Source: BP-133 sp040756995
GTDB lineage: Bacteria > Actinomycetota > Acidimicrobiia > IMCC26256 > BP-133
Assembly (NCBI GenBank): GCA_040756995.1
Contig: JBFLYK010000013.1
Span: 1-64,000 of the forward strand
Direction of reading: 5' to 3'
Length of the DNA stretch: 64,000 nucleotides
Position numbers and translations under genes: made by a program. The stretch's first letter is position 1. Each line of letters begins with the position of its first letter. Shown here in pieces: positions 51,067-61,200 of the stretch. The notes under the pieces were generated by a model. The model was not told where the DNA came from and did no database searches. It saw nothing but the letters and a program-made list of their open reading frames with translations.

Positions 51067-51728
51067 TCCGGTTCGTCACGGGGACGGACACGGGCGTCGG
51101 GAAGACCGTCGCCTCCGCCGCCCTCTGCCGGGCCGAGCGGGAGGCGGGCCGCACCGTGCTCTACGCCAAGCCGGTCCAGACGGGCGTGCAGCGGGCCGAG
51201 CCCGGGGACGCGGCGTTCGTGGCCGCCGCGGCCGGCGTCCCGGTCGTGGAGTGCCTCCGGTTTCCCGACCCCCTGGCTCCGGCGGTGGCCGCCCAGCGCG
51301 TCGGCGCCGCCATCGATGTCGACGCCCTGCTCGCCGACCTCGAGAAGGCCGGCGACGGGTTCGACCGCGTGGTCGTCGAGGGAGCCGGGGGGCTGCTCGT
51401 CCCGCTCACCGACGACGTCACCATGGCCGACCTGGCCGACCGGCTGGGGGCCGGCCTCGTCGTCGTCACCCGCCCGTCGCTCGGCACGCTGAACCACACC
51501 GCCCTGACCCTCGAAGCCGCCCGCGCCCGGGCCCTCCCGGTCGACGGCCTCGTGATCTCCGGCTGGCCGGCCGAGCCGGGCGTGACGGAGGAGACCAACC
51601 TCGAGCGTCTCGCCGCCATGGCGCCCGTCCTCGGCCTGCTGCCGGCCTATCCCGGGCTCGACACCGCCGACCCGGCCCGCGCCCCCCGGGAACTGGCATT
51701 CCTGACCATCCACGCGAAAGGGACATAG
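51063..51728 (+). CDS. bioD: Dethiobiotin synthetase BioD
   Basis: A 221-residue ATP-dependent carboxylase-type synthetase that closes the ureido ring of dethiobiotin. The P-loop GTDTGVGKT is at residues ~6-14, KPVQTGVQ supplies the substrate Lys, VVVEGAGGLLVPL is the Mg/ATP acidic loop, and VTRPSLGTLNHT follows. The start is GTG, overlapping the bioF stop (GTGA). It completes bioB-A-F-D. No bioC, bioH or bioW is present, so pimeloyl synthesis must be encoded elsewhere or done by another route. Confidence 0.95.
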
Positions 51729-51777
51729 CGCCAATCCCCGGGGTTCACGCTCCAGCTCGGCGGGTAGGGACCTCGCC

Positions 51778-52068
51778 GTGACGTTGAGGAGCGAGCCGAC
51801 CTACCTCGGCCGAGCCAAGAATCTCATCGCCGGTGGTTTCTCCCTGCTGGCCTTCGTGGCCGCCATGGCCATCGGAACGGCCGGTGCACCGGCGCTCGGT
51901 GGGGCCAGCTGGCTGATGGTGACCGCCGGTGCCGCCGGGGTCGTCTACGTCGGCGGGGCGGTTCTGGTGGCCGCCATTGTCGACCTGCGGGCCCATTCAC
52001 ACCGCCGTCTGCGGCCGGCCATCGTGGTCACCCCCCGGGGCGGCCGGCCTCGTTCGAGCGCTCGATAA
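51778..52068 (+). CDS. Small two-helix membrane protein
   Basis: A 96-residue protein with two predicted helices (LIAGGFSLLAFVAAMAIGT; LMVTAGAAGVVYVGGAVLVAAIV) and a basic cytoplasmic tail (DLRAHSHRRLRPAIVVTPRGGRPR). I do not recognise a family. The GTG start has TAGGGA about 9 bases upstream. It follows bioD by 49 bp and may be read through from the biotin operon. It faces the convergent pgi gene, 18 bp away. There is no evidence that it takes part in biotin transport. Confidence 0.6.
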   Translation: MTLRSEPTYLGRAKNLIAGGFSLLAFVAAMAIGTAGAPALGGASWLMVTAGAAGVVYVGGAVLVAAIVDLRAHSHRRLRPAIVVTPRGGRPRSSAR

Positions 52069-52086
52069 CCGGCGTTCCCCCGGCGG

Positions 52087-53727
52087 TCATCCCCGCCGGG
52101 CCCTCCGGTACCGGCGGATCAGACTGTTGGTCGAGCTGTCGTGGCCGTCCGGGTCTCCCGGTTCGGCCAGCTCGCCGGCGATCCGGGTGGCCAGTACCTT
52201 GCCCAGCTCCACGCCCCACTGGTCGAAGGAGTTGATGCCCCAGATCACGCCCTGGGTGAAGACCTTGTGCTCGTAGGTGGCGATGAGCTGGCCCAGCACC
52301 GACGGCGTCAGGCGGGGGGCGAGGATGGTGTTGGTCGGCCGGTTGCCGGGAAACGTCCGGTGCGGCACCAGCTCCGGCGCCACACCCTCGGCCTCCACCT
52401 CCTCGGCCGTCTTCCCGAAGGCCAGCGCTTCCGTCTGGGCGAAGAAGTTGGCCATCAGCAGGTCGTGGTGCTCGACCATGCCCGGCTCGTCCTCGTGGTC
52501 GGGGCGGCCGAAGCCGATGAAGTCGGACGGGATGAGCCGGTTCCCCTGGTGGATCAGCTGGTAGAAGGCGTGCTGGCCGTTGGTGCCCGGCTGGCCCCAC
52601 ACGACCGGGCCGGTGGGCGCCGGAACGGACCGGCCCCGGCGGTCCACCGACTTGCCGTTCGACTCCATGTCGAGCTGCTGGAGGTAGGCCGGGAAGCGAC
52701 CCATGTTGTGGCTGTAGGGCAGGATCGCCACGGTGTCGGCCCCGAAGAAGTCGTCGTACCAGACGCCGATGAGCCCGAGCAGCGCCGGCAGGTTCGCCTC
52801 GAACGGTGCCGATCGGAAGTGCTCGTCGATCGTGTGGAAGCCGGCCAGGAACTCCCGGAAGGCGGTCGGCCCGATGGCGATCATCAACGACAGGCCGATG
52901 GCCGAGTCGACGGAGTAGCGGCCCCCGACCCAGTCCCAGAACTGGAACATGTTGGCCGGGTCGATCCCGAACTCGGCCACCTTGGCGGCGTTGGTCGACA
53001 CGGCCACGAAGTGGTGGGACACGGCGCCCTCGCCCAGCCGGCCGACCAGCCAGGCCCGGGCGGTGCGGGCGTTGGTCAGCGTCTCGAGCGTGGTGAACGT
53101 CTTCGACGAGACGACGAACAGCGTCTCCGCCGGGTCGAGATCCCGGACGGCCTGATGGATGTCGCTGCCGTCGACGTTGGACACGAACCGCACGGTGAGC
53201 GCCGGGTCGGCGAAGGCCCGGAGCGCGTCGTAGGCCATGGCCGGCCCGAGATCGGAGCCGCCGATCCCGATGTTGACGACGTTGCGGATCGGCCGGCCGG
53301 TCGAGCCCAGCCACTGCCCGAACCGGATCTGCTCGGCGAAGAGCGCCATCCGGTCGAGCACGTGGTGGACGGCCTCCACGACGTCTTCCCCGTCGACCAC
53401 GAGCCGCCTGCCTCGCGGCATGCGCAGGGCGACGTGGAGGACGGGCCGGTCCTCGGTGGTGTTGATCCGCTCACCCCGCCACAGGGCCTCGATGCGGCCG
53501 GAGAGGTCGGTCCGCTCGGCCAGCGCGGCCAGCAGCCCGATCGTCTCGGTGGTGAGCCGGTTCTTCGAATAGTCGAGGAACAGGTCGCCGGCCTCGACGG
53601 TCATCGTCTCGCCCCGCTTCGGGTCGTTGGCGAACAGCTCCCGGAGGTGGACGTCGGCCAGGCCGGCGTGGTGGTCGACGAGGCGCCGCCACTCCGGCGT
53701 GTCGGTGATCGGCATCGGCACTGTCAT
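52087..53727 (-). CDS. pgi: Glucose-6-phosphate isomerase
   Basis: A 546-residue enzyme that interconverts glucose-6-phosphate and fructose-6-phosphate in glycolysis and gluconeogenesis. Family motifs are all in place: NIGIGGSDLGPAM, FVSNVDGSD, VSSKTFTTLETLTNA, FWDWVGGRYSVDSAIG, ESNGK, VVWGQPGTNGQHAFYQLIHQG and KVFTQGVIWGINSFDQWGVELGK (catalytic His and Lys regions). It is cytoplasmic, and the length is normal. The ATG at 53727 is the only start that fits the family N-terminus, although the frame stays open far upstream. It is the last gene of a three-gene - strand run behind a zinc-ribbon coiled-coil protein. Confidence 0.96.
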   Translation of the reverse strand: MTVPMPITDTPEWRRLVDHHAGLADVHLRELFANDPKRGETMTVEAGDLFLDYSKNRLTTETIGLLAALAERTDLSGRIEALWRGERINTTEDRPVLHVALRMPRGRRLVVDGEDVVEAVHHVLDRMALFAEQIRFGQWLGSTGRPIRNVVNIGIGGSDLGPAMAYDALRAFADPALTVRFVSNVDGSDIHQAVRDLDPAETLFVVSSKTFTTLETLTNARTARAWLVGRLGEGAVSHHFVAVSTNAAKVAEFGIDPANMFQFWDWVGGRYSVDSAIGLSLMIAIGPTAFREFLAGFHTIDEHFRSAPFEANLPALLGLIGVWYDDFFGADTVAILPYSHNMGRFPAYLQQLDMESNGKSVDRRGRSVPAPTGPVVWGQPGTNGQHAFYQLIHQGNRLIPSDFIGFGRPDHEDEPGMVEHHDLLMANFFAQTEALAFGKTAEEVEAEGVAPELVPHRTFPGNRPTNTILAPRLTPSVLGQLIATYEHKVFTQGVIWGINSFDQWGVELGKVLATRIAGELAEPGDPDGHDSSTNSLIRRYRRARRG

Positions 53728-53738
53728 CGGTTCCGGCC

Positions 53739-54452
53739 CTACCGGACGAGGATCGCGCCGCAGTGCTCGCACCGGACCAGCTCGTCGGCCGGCAGGTGCC
53801 GGATGCGGTCGACCTCGGTGGCCGGCAGGGCCAGGTGGCAGGCCTGACAGTTCATGCCCACCAGCCGGGCGGCGCCGATACCCCGGTTCTTGGTCCGGAT
53901 CTGCTCGTAGAGACGCAACGTCGCCTCGGGGATGTTGGGCACGAGCGCCGCCCGGGCCGCTTCCTCGGCGGCCAGCTCGGCGTCGATCTCCCGCTCCTGC
54001 TTCTCGATGGCCGCCTGCAGGGTGGCGATCTCGGCCAGCGCGGCGGCCTGGGCGGCCTCGACCTCGGCCACCTCGGCGTCGAGCGCCTCCCGGCGCACCA
54101 TCACCTCGAGCTCCTCGTCCTCCCGTTCCGCGGCGTGGCGGCGGAGCTGCTCGATGTCGGCCTGCATGGCCTGCAGCTCCCGGGGCGAGCTGATCGTGCC
54201 GGAGTACATGCGGGCGTCCTCCGCCTTGGCCTTGGCTTCCAGGCTGCGGACTTCGTCGTCGAGGCGCTTCTCCTCCCGGAGCTCGGCGTCGCGCTGCTCG
54301 GTGACCTCGACCCGCCGGCGTTCGAGCTCGGCGTGGGCCGCTTGCCGGGCCTCGAGCTCCGCCCGCTCCGGCAGGGTCGCCCGCCGGTGGCGCAACCGGT
54401 CGGCGGCGCTGTCGTGGGTCTGGAGCGTCAGGAGGTCGTCGAAGGCGGCCAC
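53739..54452 (-). CDS. Coiled-coil protein with C-terminal zinc ribbon
   Basis: A 237-residue protein. Residues ~1-175 are a long charged coiled coil (ELERRRVEVTEQRDAELREEKR; AAIEKQEREIDAELAAEEAA) with the family's central motif DARMYSGTISSPRELQAMQ. The C-terminus is a zinc ribbon with CQAC and CEHC. It is the CT398-like/'C4-type zinc ribbon' family, common in actinobacteria and often found near RNase H or Nif3-like genes. The function is unknown. It begins 12 bp after the subtilisin stop and ends 11 bp before pgi, so the three genes form a run. Confidence 0.88.
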   Translation of the reverse strand: MAAFDDLLTLQTHDSAADRLRHRRATLPERAELEARQAAHAELERRRVEVTEQRDAELREEKRLDDEVRSLEAKAKAEDARMYSGTISSPRELQAMQADIEQLRRHAAEREDEELEVMVRREALDAEVAEVEAAQAAALAEIATLQAAIEKQEREIDAELAAEEAARAALVPNIPEATLRLYEQIRTKNRGIGAARLVGMNCQACHLALPATEVDRIRHLPADELVRCEHCGAILVR

Positions 54453-54464
54453 GCGGCCACGAGC

Positions 54465-56942
54465 CTACGTGACCGGCTGCACCGTCACCGGCAGGCGGAT
54501 CCGGCGCCCGTCCACGGTGTTGGTCAGCACCACCGCCCCCGAGGTGTAGGTGTTGGCCGGCGCGCCGGCTCCCCGGAGGGAGATCGTCACGGCCTGGGTG
54601 GCGCCGGGGGCGATCTCGAACCGGACGGGCGACACGGCGGCGGCGATGCCGGGTGGGGCCTCGACCGCCACGGCCCAGGTCTGGGGGAAGCGATCGACGC
54701 TGGTGAACGTGCGCACGGTTGACGCCGCTCCGGTGAAGCGGGAGAAGGCCACGGACGGCAGGTTGAGGTCGCGGGCGGCCAGCGGGCTGATGGTGTCGTC
54801 GGTCACCGCCGCGGGAACCAGGGCCTTGAGGTAGCGGAAGTAGTCGGCCAGCGACGTGTCGACGACCAGGCCCGGGGCGGCGGCCCGGTTGGGATCGATC
54901 CGGCCGGCGCCGACGTCGAGCGGCCCGGCGGGGGTGCCGTCCTCGCCCATCACCTGCGGTTGCGCCGACGTCATGAGGGCCGACTTGATCGCCGCCGGCG
55001 ACCAGCCCGGCTGGAGCTGTTTGAGGAGGGCGGCGGCGCCGGCCACCTCCGGCGAGGCCATCGAGGTGCCGCTGGCGATCCTGAACATCGTCTCCGGGAG
55101 CCCGTCGGTCGCCCGCCGGGGCGTGTCGGCGGCCAGGATGCCCACCCCCGGGGCGGCGAGATCCGGTTTGGCGATGTCGGGCACGGACTGTTCCGGCCCC
55201 CGGGAGGAGAAGGCGGCCAGCCGGTCGGCGGGGGCGCGCACGCCGTGGCCTCCTCCCAGCCACAGCGAGGCTGTTCCCCCGTCGCTCAGCAGCACCCGGA
55301 TGGCGGCTCCGTCGGCCGCCGAGATGTGGACGGCCGGCACCCAGTGGAGGTCGGCGGCGATGTTCTCCTCCGGCCGGGCGTTGGCCAGGACGAGGCCGAC
55401 GCCGCCCGCCTCGTGAACGACCTTGCTCTTCTCCACCCGGGAGTTCCGCCCCCGGGTGCAGAGCACGGCCTTGCCGTCCACCGCCGCGGCGGACAGCGAC
55501 CCGGGCAGGCACAGGGCCGCCTCGTCGGCGTCGACCCCGGGACCGGCGGCGGTGGCGGCGTCGATGAGCGGGGCCTGCTGCAGGGCGCCGGTGAGGCTGG
55601 CGCCGGTGCCGGCCACCGCTTCCGGGGCGCCGGCCGGCGTGATCCCGGGCCGCGGTCCGGGAGCGACGATGAAGGCCGATTCGAAGGCCCGGCCCAGCGT
55701 GGTGGCGCCCACCGACGTGACCCACGGCACACCGGTCGGCGACCCGATCGTGCCGGCCTTGGGGCCGCTGTTGCCGGCGGCGTTGGCCACGAACACGCCG
55801 GCGGCGGCCGCCCCGAGGAAGGCCCGTTCCACCGGTCCGAACACCGCCGGCGTCGAGGATCCGACCGAGTAGTTGATGACGTCGACCCCGTCGGCCACGG
55901 CGGCGTCGATGGCCGCCACGGCATCGGAACCCATGCAGACGCCCTCGGCGTCGTCGCCCCGGGCCGATCGGGGTGTCCAGCAGACCTTGTAGGCGGCGAT
56001 GCGGGCCCGGGGGGCGATGCCCGACACCGCCGGGACACCGAGGTCGTGGCCGGCGACGGCGGGCTTCACGCCGTAGTTGCCGGCGGCGATGGAGGCGACA
56101 TGGGTGCCGTGGCCGATGACGTCCCGGGGCGAGAGGGACTCGCCCGCCTTCACGTTCCGGGCGCCGAACCCGTCGACGAAGTAGCGGGCACCGATCACCT
56201 TGTTGTTGCAGGCGGTGGCCGGAAAGTCGTCGCCGGTCTGGCAGGTGCCCTTCCAGCCGGTCGGAGCGCTGTAGGCGGGACCGTCATAGCGGCGGCCGCC
56301 GGGGCCCGACGGGTTGTCGGCGAAGCTCGGATGCTCGGGATGGATGCCGGTGTCGATGACGCCGATCGTCACGCCCTCCCCGGCCCGGCTCGCCCCGCCC
56401 ACCCGGGCCCAGATGCCGTCGGGCAGGCCCAGAAAGGCGGCCGTCTCGGAACCGAGGGAGCCGGCTCCGCCCGGCTCGCCGCGGCCTCCGTGGGAGGCGT
56501 TGGCCTCGCCGGCTTTACCAGCCGGTTGCGCCCCGCCCTCCGCCATCGGGCGGTGGACGGCGTCGGGGGTGACGGCGGCCACGTCGGCCTGGCGTTCGAG
56601 GGCGGCGGCTTCCGCCGGGGTGAGCCGGGCGGCGAAGCCGGCCATGGCGCTGCGGTAGCGGTGGAGGACGGGCGCCCGCCCGGCCCGGGCCGACGACAAC
56701 GCCCGGCGCTCCGAGCGGTCGACCAGCGCCGTGAAGCGCTGGACGCGCCCCGCCTCCAGGGCCTGGATGGGGCCGTCGGAAGCGGCCAACGGCGAGGTGG
56801 CCAACTGGACGATGTACGTCCGGCGCGGCGCCGACTTCGACTCCGACCCGGCCGGCGCCGCCGTCCCGACCGCCACCACTCCCGCCAGCACCGCCCCGGT
56901 GACGAGGCGCATGACACTGGTATTTCGCCGCCCGCTTACCAT
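54465..56942 (-). CDS. Secreted subtilisin-like (S8) serine protease
   Basis: About 825 residues. A signal peptide (RLVTGAVLAGVVAVGTAAPAGS) is followed by an I9-type propeptide (YIVQLATSPLA...YRSAMAGFAARLTPAEAAAL). The catalytic domain has Asp in VIDTGIHPEHPSF near 194, His in GHGTHVASIAAG near 278, Asn in NAAGNSGP and Ser in GTSMASPEVAGAAALL near 626. A PA-type insert lies in the middle (AVLCTRGRNSRVEKSKVVHEAGGVG), and a Fn3-like domain ends the protein. It is a complete extracellular protease of the plant-subtilase type. An in-frame ATG at 56912 would also give a normal signal peptide. Neither start has a clear ribosome-binding site. Confidence 0.93.
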   Translation of the reverse strand: MVSGRRNTSVMRLVTGAVLAGVVAVGTAAPAGSESKSAPRRTYIVQLATSPLAASDGPIQALEAGRVQRFTALVDRSERRALSSARAGRAPVLHRYRSAMAGFAARLTPAEAAALERQADVAAVTPDAVHRPMAEGGAQPAGKAGEANASHGGRGEPGGAGSLGSETAAFLGLPDGIWARVGGASRAGEGVTIGVIDTGIHPEHPSFADNPSGPGGRRYDGPAYSAPTGWKGTCQTGDDFPATACNNKVIGARYFVDGFGARNVKAGESLSPRDVIGHGTHVASIAAGNYGVKPAVAGHDLGVPAVSGIAPRARIAAYKVCWTPRSARGDDAEGVCMGSDAVAAIDAAVADGVDVINYSVGSSTPAVFGPVERAFLGAAAAGVFVANAAGNSGPKAGTIGSPTGVPWVTSVGATTLGRAFESAFIVAPGPRPGITPAGAPEAVAGTGASLTGALQQAPLIDAATAAGPGVDADEAALCLPGSLSAAAVDGKAVLCTRGRNSRVEKSKVVHEAGGVGLVLANARPEENIAADLHWVPAVHISAADGAAIRVLLSDGGTASLWLGGGHGVRAPADRLAAFSSRGPEQSVPDIAKPDLAAPGVGILAADTPRRATDGLPETMFRIASGTSMASPEVAGAAALLKQLQPGWSPAAIKSALMTSAQPQVMGEDGTPAGPLDVGAGRIDPNRAAAPGLVVDTSLADYFRYLKALVPAAVTDDTISPLAARDLNLPSVAFSRFTGAASTVRTFTSVDRFPQTWAVAVEAPPGIAAAVSPVRFEIAPGATQAVTISLRGAGAPANTYTSGAVVLTNTVDGRRIRLPVTVQPVT

Positions 56943-56981
56943 CGGCCGACATTCTGGAGTAGCCGATACGGTGGGTCGGAA

Positions 56982-57641
56982 GTGGTCATCGACATTTCAC
57001 TTTCGGTTTCCCCGACGCTCACGGTGTGGCCCGGCGACCCGCCCGTGGTGGTCGAGCCGGTCGCCCGGGTCGAAGACGGCGACGTCGCTGCCGTCTCCCG
57101 GCTGGTGCTGGGCACGCACACCGGCACCCACGTCGATCCGCCGGCCCACTTCCTGCCCGGCGGCGCCACCGTCGACGAGCTGCCGCTCGACGTCCTGGTC
57201 GGCCCGGCCGTCGTCGCCGACTGCCGCGGCGGGGGCCCGGTCGACGCCGCTCGCCTCGAGGCACTCGCCCTGCCCGCCGGGACCACCCGCCTGCTGCTCA
57301 AGACGGCGGGCGGTGGCGCCCCGCCGACCGGCGGCGAGGGCCCGACGGCGTCCGGCGGCCCGGCCACCACCGGCGTCCTCACGCCCGACGGCGCGGCGTG
57401 GCTCGTCGAGCGGGGCGTGCGGCTCGTCGGGGCCGACACGCTGTCGATCGAACCGGCGACCGAGGACTATCCCGTCCACCGCCTCCTGCTCGGCGCCGGC
57501 GTCATCATCGTCGAGGGCCTCGACCTCACGCCCGCCGCTCCCGGCCGGTATCAACTGGTCTGCCTCCCGCTGCGCATCGCCGGGGGCGACGGCGCCCCGG
57601 CCCGGGCCGTCCTCCTCCCGCCGGAGGGCGACGCGTCATGA
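56982..57641 (+). CDS. Cyclase / kynurenine-formamidase-like metal hydrolase
   Basis: A 219-residue protein of the cyclase (PF04199) family. The metal-binding signature GTHTGTHVDPPAHFLPGG near residue 45 carries the family's His-x-Gly-Thr-His-x-Asp pattern. Later regions GADTLSIEP and IIVEGLDLTPAAPGRYQLVCLPLRI are typical. Members hydrolyse N-formylkynurenine or related amides and lactones. The substrate here is unknown. GTG 56982 is chosen because the family begins VVIDISLSVSP. The ribosome-binding site is weak. It overlaps the next gene (ATGA, 57638-57641) and is divergent from the subtilisin gene. Confidence 0.88.
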   Translation: MVIDISLSVSPTLTVWPGDPPVVVEPVARVEDGDVAAVSRLVLGTHTGTHVDPPAHFLPGGATVDELPLDVLVGPAVVADCRGGGPVDAARLEALALPAGTTRLLLKTAGGGAPPTGGEGPTASGGPATTGVLTPDGAAWLVERGVRLVGADTLSIEPATEDYPVHRLLLGAGVIIVEGLDLTPAAPGRYQLVCLPLRIAGGDGAPARAVLLPPEGDAS

Positions 57642-58129
57642 CCGAGGTCGTCGTCCTGGCCGACACCCACATCCGCCGGGGCTCGACGCGGCGCCTGCCC
57701 GGGTCGGTCTACGCCGCGCTGGAAGACGCCGATCTCGTGCTCCACGCCGGCGACGTCGTGAGCGGCGAACTGCTCGAGGAGCTCGGCCGGTTCGCCCCGA
57801 CCGTGGCCGTCCTCGGCAACAACGACACCGAGCTCGTCGGGCAGCTCCCCGAGGAGCGGCTGTTCCCGGTCGAGGGTTACCGCATCGCCATGGTCCACGA
57901 CTCCGGCGCCCGCAAGGGCCGCGAGTCCCGACTCCGCCGCCGGTTCCCGACCGCCGACCTCGTCGTCTTCGGCCACAGCCACATCCCGATCGACGCCCCG
58001 GGCCTCGATGGCCAGTGGCTGTTCAATCCGGGCTCACCGACCGAACGGCGCCGCCAACCGCATCCCACCTTCGGTTTTCTACGCGTCGACGACGGCCGGC
58101 TGGTGGAGCACCGCATCCTGGTTGTCTGA
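57638..58129 (+). CDS. YfcE/MJ0936-type metallophosphoesterase
   Basis: A 163-residue calcineurin-like phosphoesterase of the small YfcE class. Metal ligands are in VLADTHI, LHAGDVVSGE, LGNNDTEL, MVHDSG and VFGHSHIPI, and the end NPGSPTERR is typical. It should hydrolyse a phosphodiester or phosphomonoester in the cytoplasm. It is translationally coupled to the cyclase gene by an ATGA overlap. A physiological link between the two is not known. Confidence 0.9.
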   Translation: MTEVVVLADTHIRRGSTRRLPGSVYAALEDADLVLHAGDVVSGELLEELGRFAPTVAVLGNNDTELVGQLPEERLFPVEGYRIAMVHDSGARKGRESRLRRRFPTADLVVFGHSHIPIDAPGLDGQWLFNPGSPTERRRQPHPTFGFLRVDDGRLVEHRILVV

Positions 58130-58148
58130 ACCAGACAGACGGCGGCGA

Positions 58149-58172
58149 AACATCACCCATTTGGGCGATGTT
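58149..58172. promoter_or_regulatory. 24-bp palindrome before the surface-protein gene
   Basis: AACATCACCCA and TGGGCGATGTT are 11-base arms with one mismatch and a TT centre. It starts 20 bp after the phosphoesterase stop and ends 60 bp before the surface-protein ATG. It is a candidate operator, or a terminator of the upstream pair. Confidence 0.45.
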
Positions 58173-58232
58173 CTGCCCTCCAGGGAGCACCAATAGTGGC
58201 GTCCGCTGTTGATCCCGAGCCGCGGAGACGTC

Positions 58233-61200
58233 ATGCGCGCCACTGTAAGAACACCCTTCCGTCTCGCCGCCTGCATCGCCGTCCTGGTCGTCGGTTGCCT
58301 GACGCCGGTGCAGTTGACTCCGGCGAGGGCCGCCAACGGCGGATCGACGCTGCTGTCGGAGACGTTCAGCGGTACGTCGGTCACCGATGCGGCGATCAGT
58401 CCCCTGGGCGCGGCCTGCCTGACGGCGGCGACCGACAGTCCGCCGGCCGACCAGTCAAAGCTGGGCCCGTGTGCCCGCCGCAACGGAACTCCGTCCGGCA
58501 CGCCCGGCTATCTGCAGATCACCGACGCCTCCGGCAATCAGGCCGGAGCCGTCCTCTACAACCGGGCCCTGCCGGCCAACGGCGGGATCGACGTCACCTT
58601 CGACCAGTACCAGTACGGGGGGAGCGGCGCAGACGGGATCGCCTTCTTCCTCGTGGACGGTTCGGCCAACCTGACCGCCACCGGCGCGGCCGGTGGATCG
58701 CTCGGTTACGCCCAGAACAGCACCACGCCCGGAGTGAGCGGCGGCTATGTCGGCGTTGGGCTCGACGCCTGGGGCAACTTCGCCAACGACGGCGAGAGCA
58801 AAGGGGAGGGCTGCAACCCCCGCTCCCCGCACAGTGGCGAAAAGCGCAACAACGTCACGGTCCGGGGGCCCGGCGACGGCCGCACCGGTTACTGCTGGCT
58901 GGCCAGCAACCTGCAACTTCCCGGCAGCTTGCGCAGTGCCACCGCCAGCGCGACCGACCCCGCCCCGGGGCGCCGCACGGTGCACATCAGCGTCGCACCC
59001 GACGCCAAACCGAAGGTCACCGTGGAGATCGACTTCCACGACGGCAAGGGACTCCAGAATGTCCTCACCACCGAGTTGCCCAGCCCGCTGCCGTCGACCT
59101 TCAAGTTCGGCCTGGCCGGGAGCACCGGGGGCGCCACCGACGTCCATCTCATCCGCAACGTGTCCGTGGCCTCCGTCGTGGCCCTTCCCCCGATCAACCT
59201 CGTGAAGCAGGTCAACAAGAACCGGCCGCAGCCGGCGAGCTACACCGAAGGCGACACGGTGCCCTACGACTTCGTCGTCACCAACACCACGAACGCACCG
59301 CTGACCGGAGTCGCCGTCAACGACCCCAAGGTGTCGTCGGTGTCGTGCCCGTCCACCACCCTGGCCCCCGCCGGGCAACCCGGCTCCACGATGGTCTGCA
59401 CCGGCTCCCGGGTCCTCACGGCCGCCGACGCCCAGCAGTCCACGTTCACGAACACCGCCACGGCCGGAGCGGTCGACGGCGAGGGCAACCCCGTGTCGGC
59501 GACGTCGACCGTGACCGTGCCGATGACGCCGAAGGCCAATCTGTCGATCGTCAAGACGACGACCAAGCAGCTCGTCACCGAGGTGGGCGAGGTGGTCCCC
59601 TTCACCTTCACCGTCACCAACCTCGGCAACCTGCCGATCAAGGACATCGCCGTGACGGACCCGATCGTCGACCAGGTGACCTGTCCCGCCACCGAACTCG
59701 GCCCCGGGGACCACACCGTCTGCACCGCCACGTACTCCACCACCCAGGACGATCTCGACGCCGGCCAGGTGGCCAACATCGCCGAGGTCACCGGTAACGA
59801 CCCGAACGGCGCCAAGGTCACGGCGCACTCGGGCTCGGTCATCATTCCCGCCCTGTTCGATCCGGCCGTCAGCGTCGTCAAGACCAGCGACGCCACGACG
59901 TTCAGCAGCCGCGGCGAACAGATCCCGTACAGGTTCACGGTCACCAATACCGGCAACGTCACGCTCGACGACATCGTGGTGTCAGATCCCAGGGTGGGCC
60001 ACGTGAACTGTGCCGGCACCCGCCTCGCCTCCGGCTCGAGGACGAGCTGCAGCGCCACCTACACCGTCACGCAGGAAGACCTCGACGCCGGTCAGATCGT
60101 CAACCAGGCCGCTGTCACCGGGTTGGCCCCCGGCGGGCGGGAGACCGTCGGCGTCTCCAACCAGCACGTCCTCACGGGGACGCCCCGGCCCGAGCTGGCC
60201 ATCGTGAAGTCGACGTCGGCCACCTTCTACGACGGCGTGGGCGACCCGTTCGACTACTCGTTCGTGATCACCAACACCGGGAACCAGACCCTCACCGATG
60301 TCGTGGTCAGCGATCCGCGGCTCGGCGGCACGGTGTGCTCCGTTCCCAGTCTCGGCCCGGGGGACGGGCATGCCTGTGATGCCACCTACCGGGTGACGGC
60401 CGGCGACCTCGACGCCGGTCGGGTCGCCAACCAGGCGACCGCCTCCGGAACCAGCCCGAGCCAGACGCCGGTCACCGCCACCTCCAACGAGGTCGTGGTG
60501 CCCGGCATCTACCGGCCCGAGTTCACCATGGTGAAATCGACCGGCACGACGACCTTCGACGCTCCCGGCGTGAAGATCCCGTTCCGGTTCACGGTGATCA
60601 ACACGGGCAACGTCACGCTCGACAAGGTCACCGTGACCGACACGAAGATCGCCGACATCAGCTGCCCGGAGACGAGGCTGCCGCTCGGTGAGCAGATGAC
60701 CTGCGAGGGCGTCTACACCGTCACCCAGGCCGACGTCGATGCCGGCCGGTTGGTCAACCAGGCCACGGTCGACGGTGACCCGCCGTCCGGTGGGCCGGAC
60801 CTGCCGCCGGTCTCGTCGAACGAGGTGATCGTCAGCGGCGTCCAGCGACCGGGCTTCTCGATGGTCAAGTCGGCCGACACCTCCGAGGTGAACACCGCCG
60901 GCCAGAAGGTGACCTACCGCTTCGCCATCACGAATACCGGCAACACCACGATCGAGAACGTGGCCATCAGCGACCCCAAGGTGCCGGAGGTGAGCTGTCC
61001 GGCGAAGGTGGTGGCCCCCGGCGCGTCGTTGACCTGCACCGGGGTGTACACCGTGACCGAGGACGACATGAAGGCCGGCCGGGTGGTGAACATCGCCTCC
61101 GCCACCGGCAATGTTCCCGGTCATCCGCCGCTGCCGGCGGTGCAGTCCAACCAGGTCGAGACCCGGGCGGTGCCCGCTCCTCTGGCGCTGAATCCGGCCG

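Noticed and set aside
54960..56981. Long upstream extension of the cyclase gene, opposite the subtilisin gene
   Set aside because: The extension is antisense to a complete S8 protease and has no family similarity. The cyclase family start fits GTG 56982.
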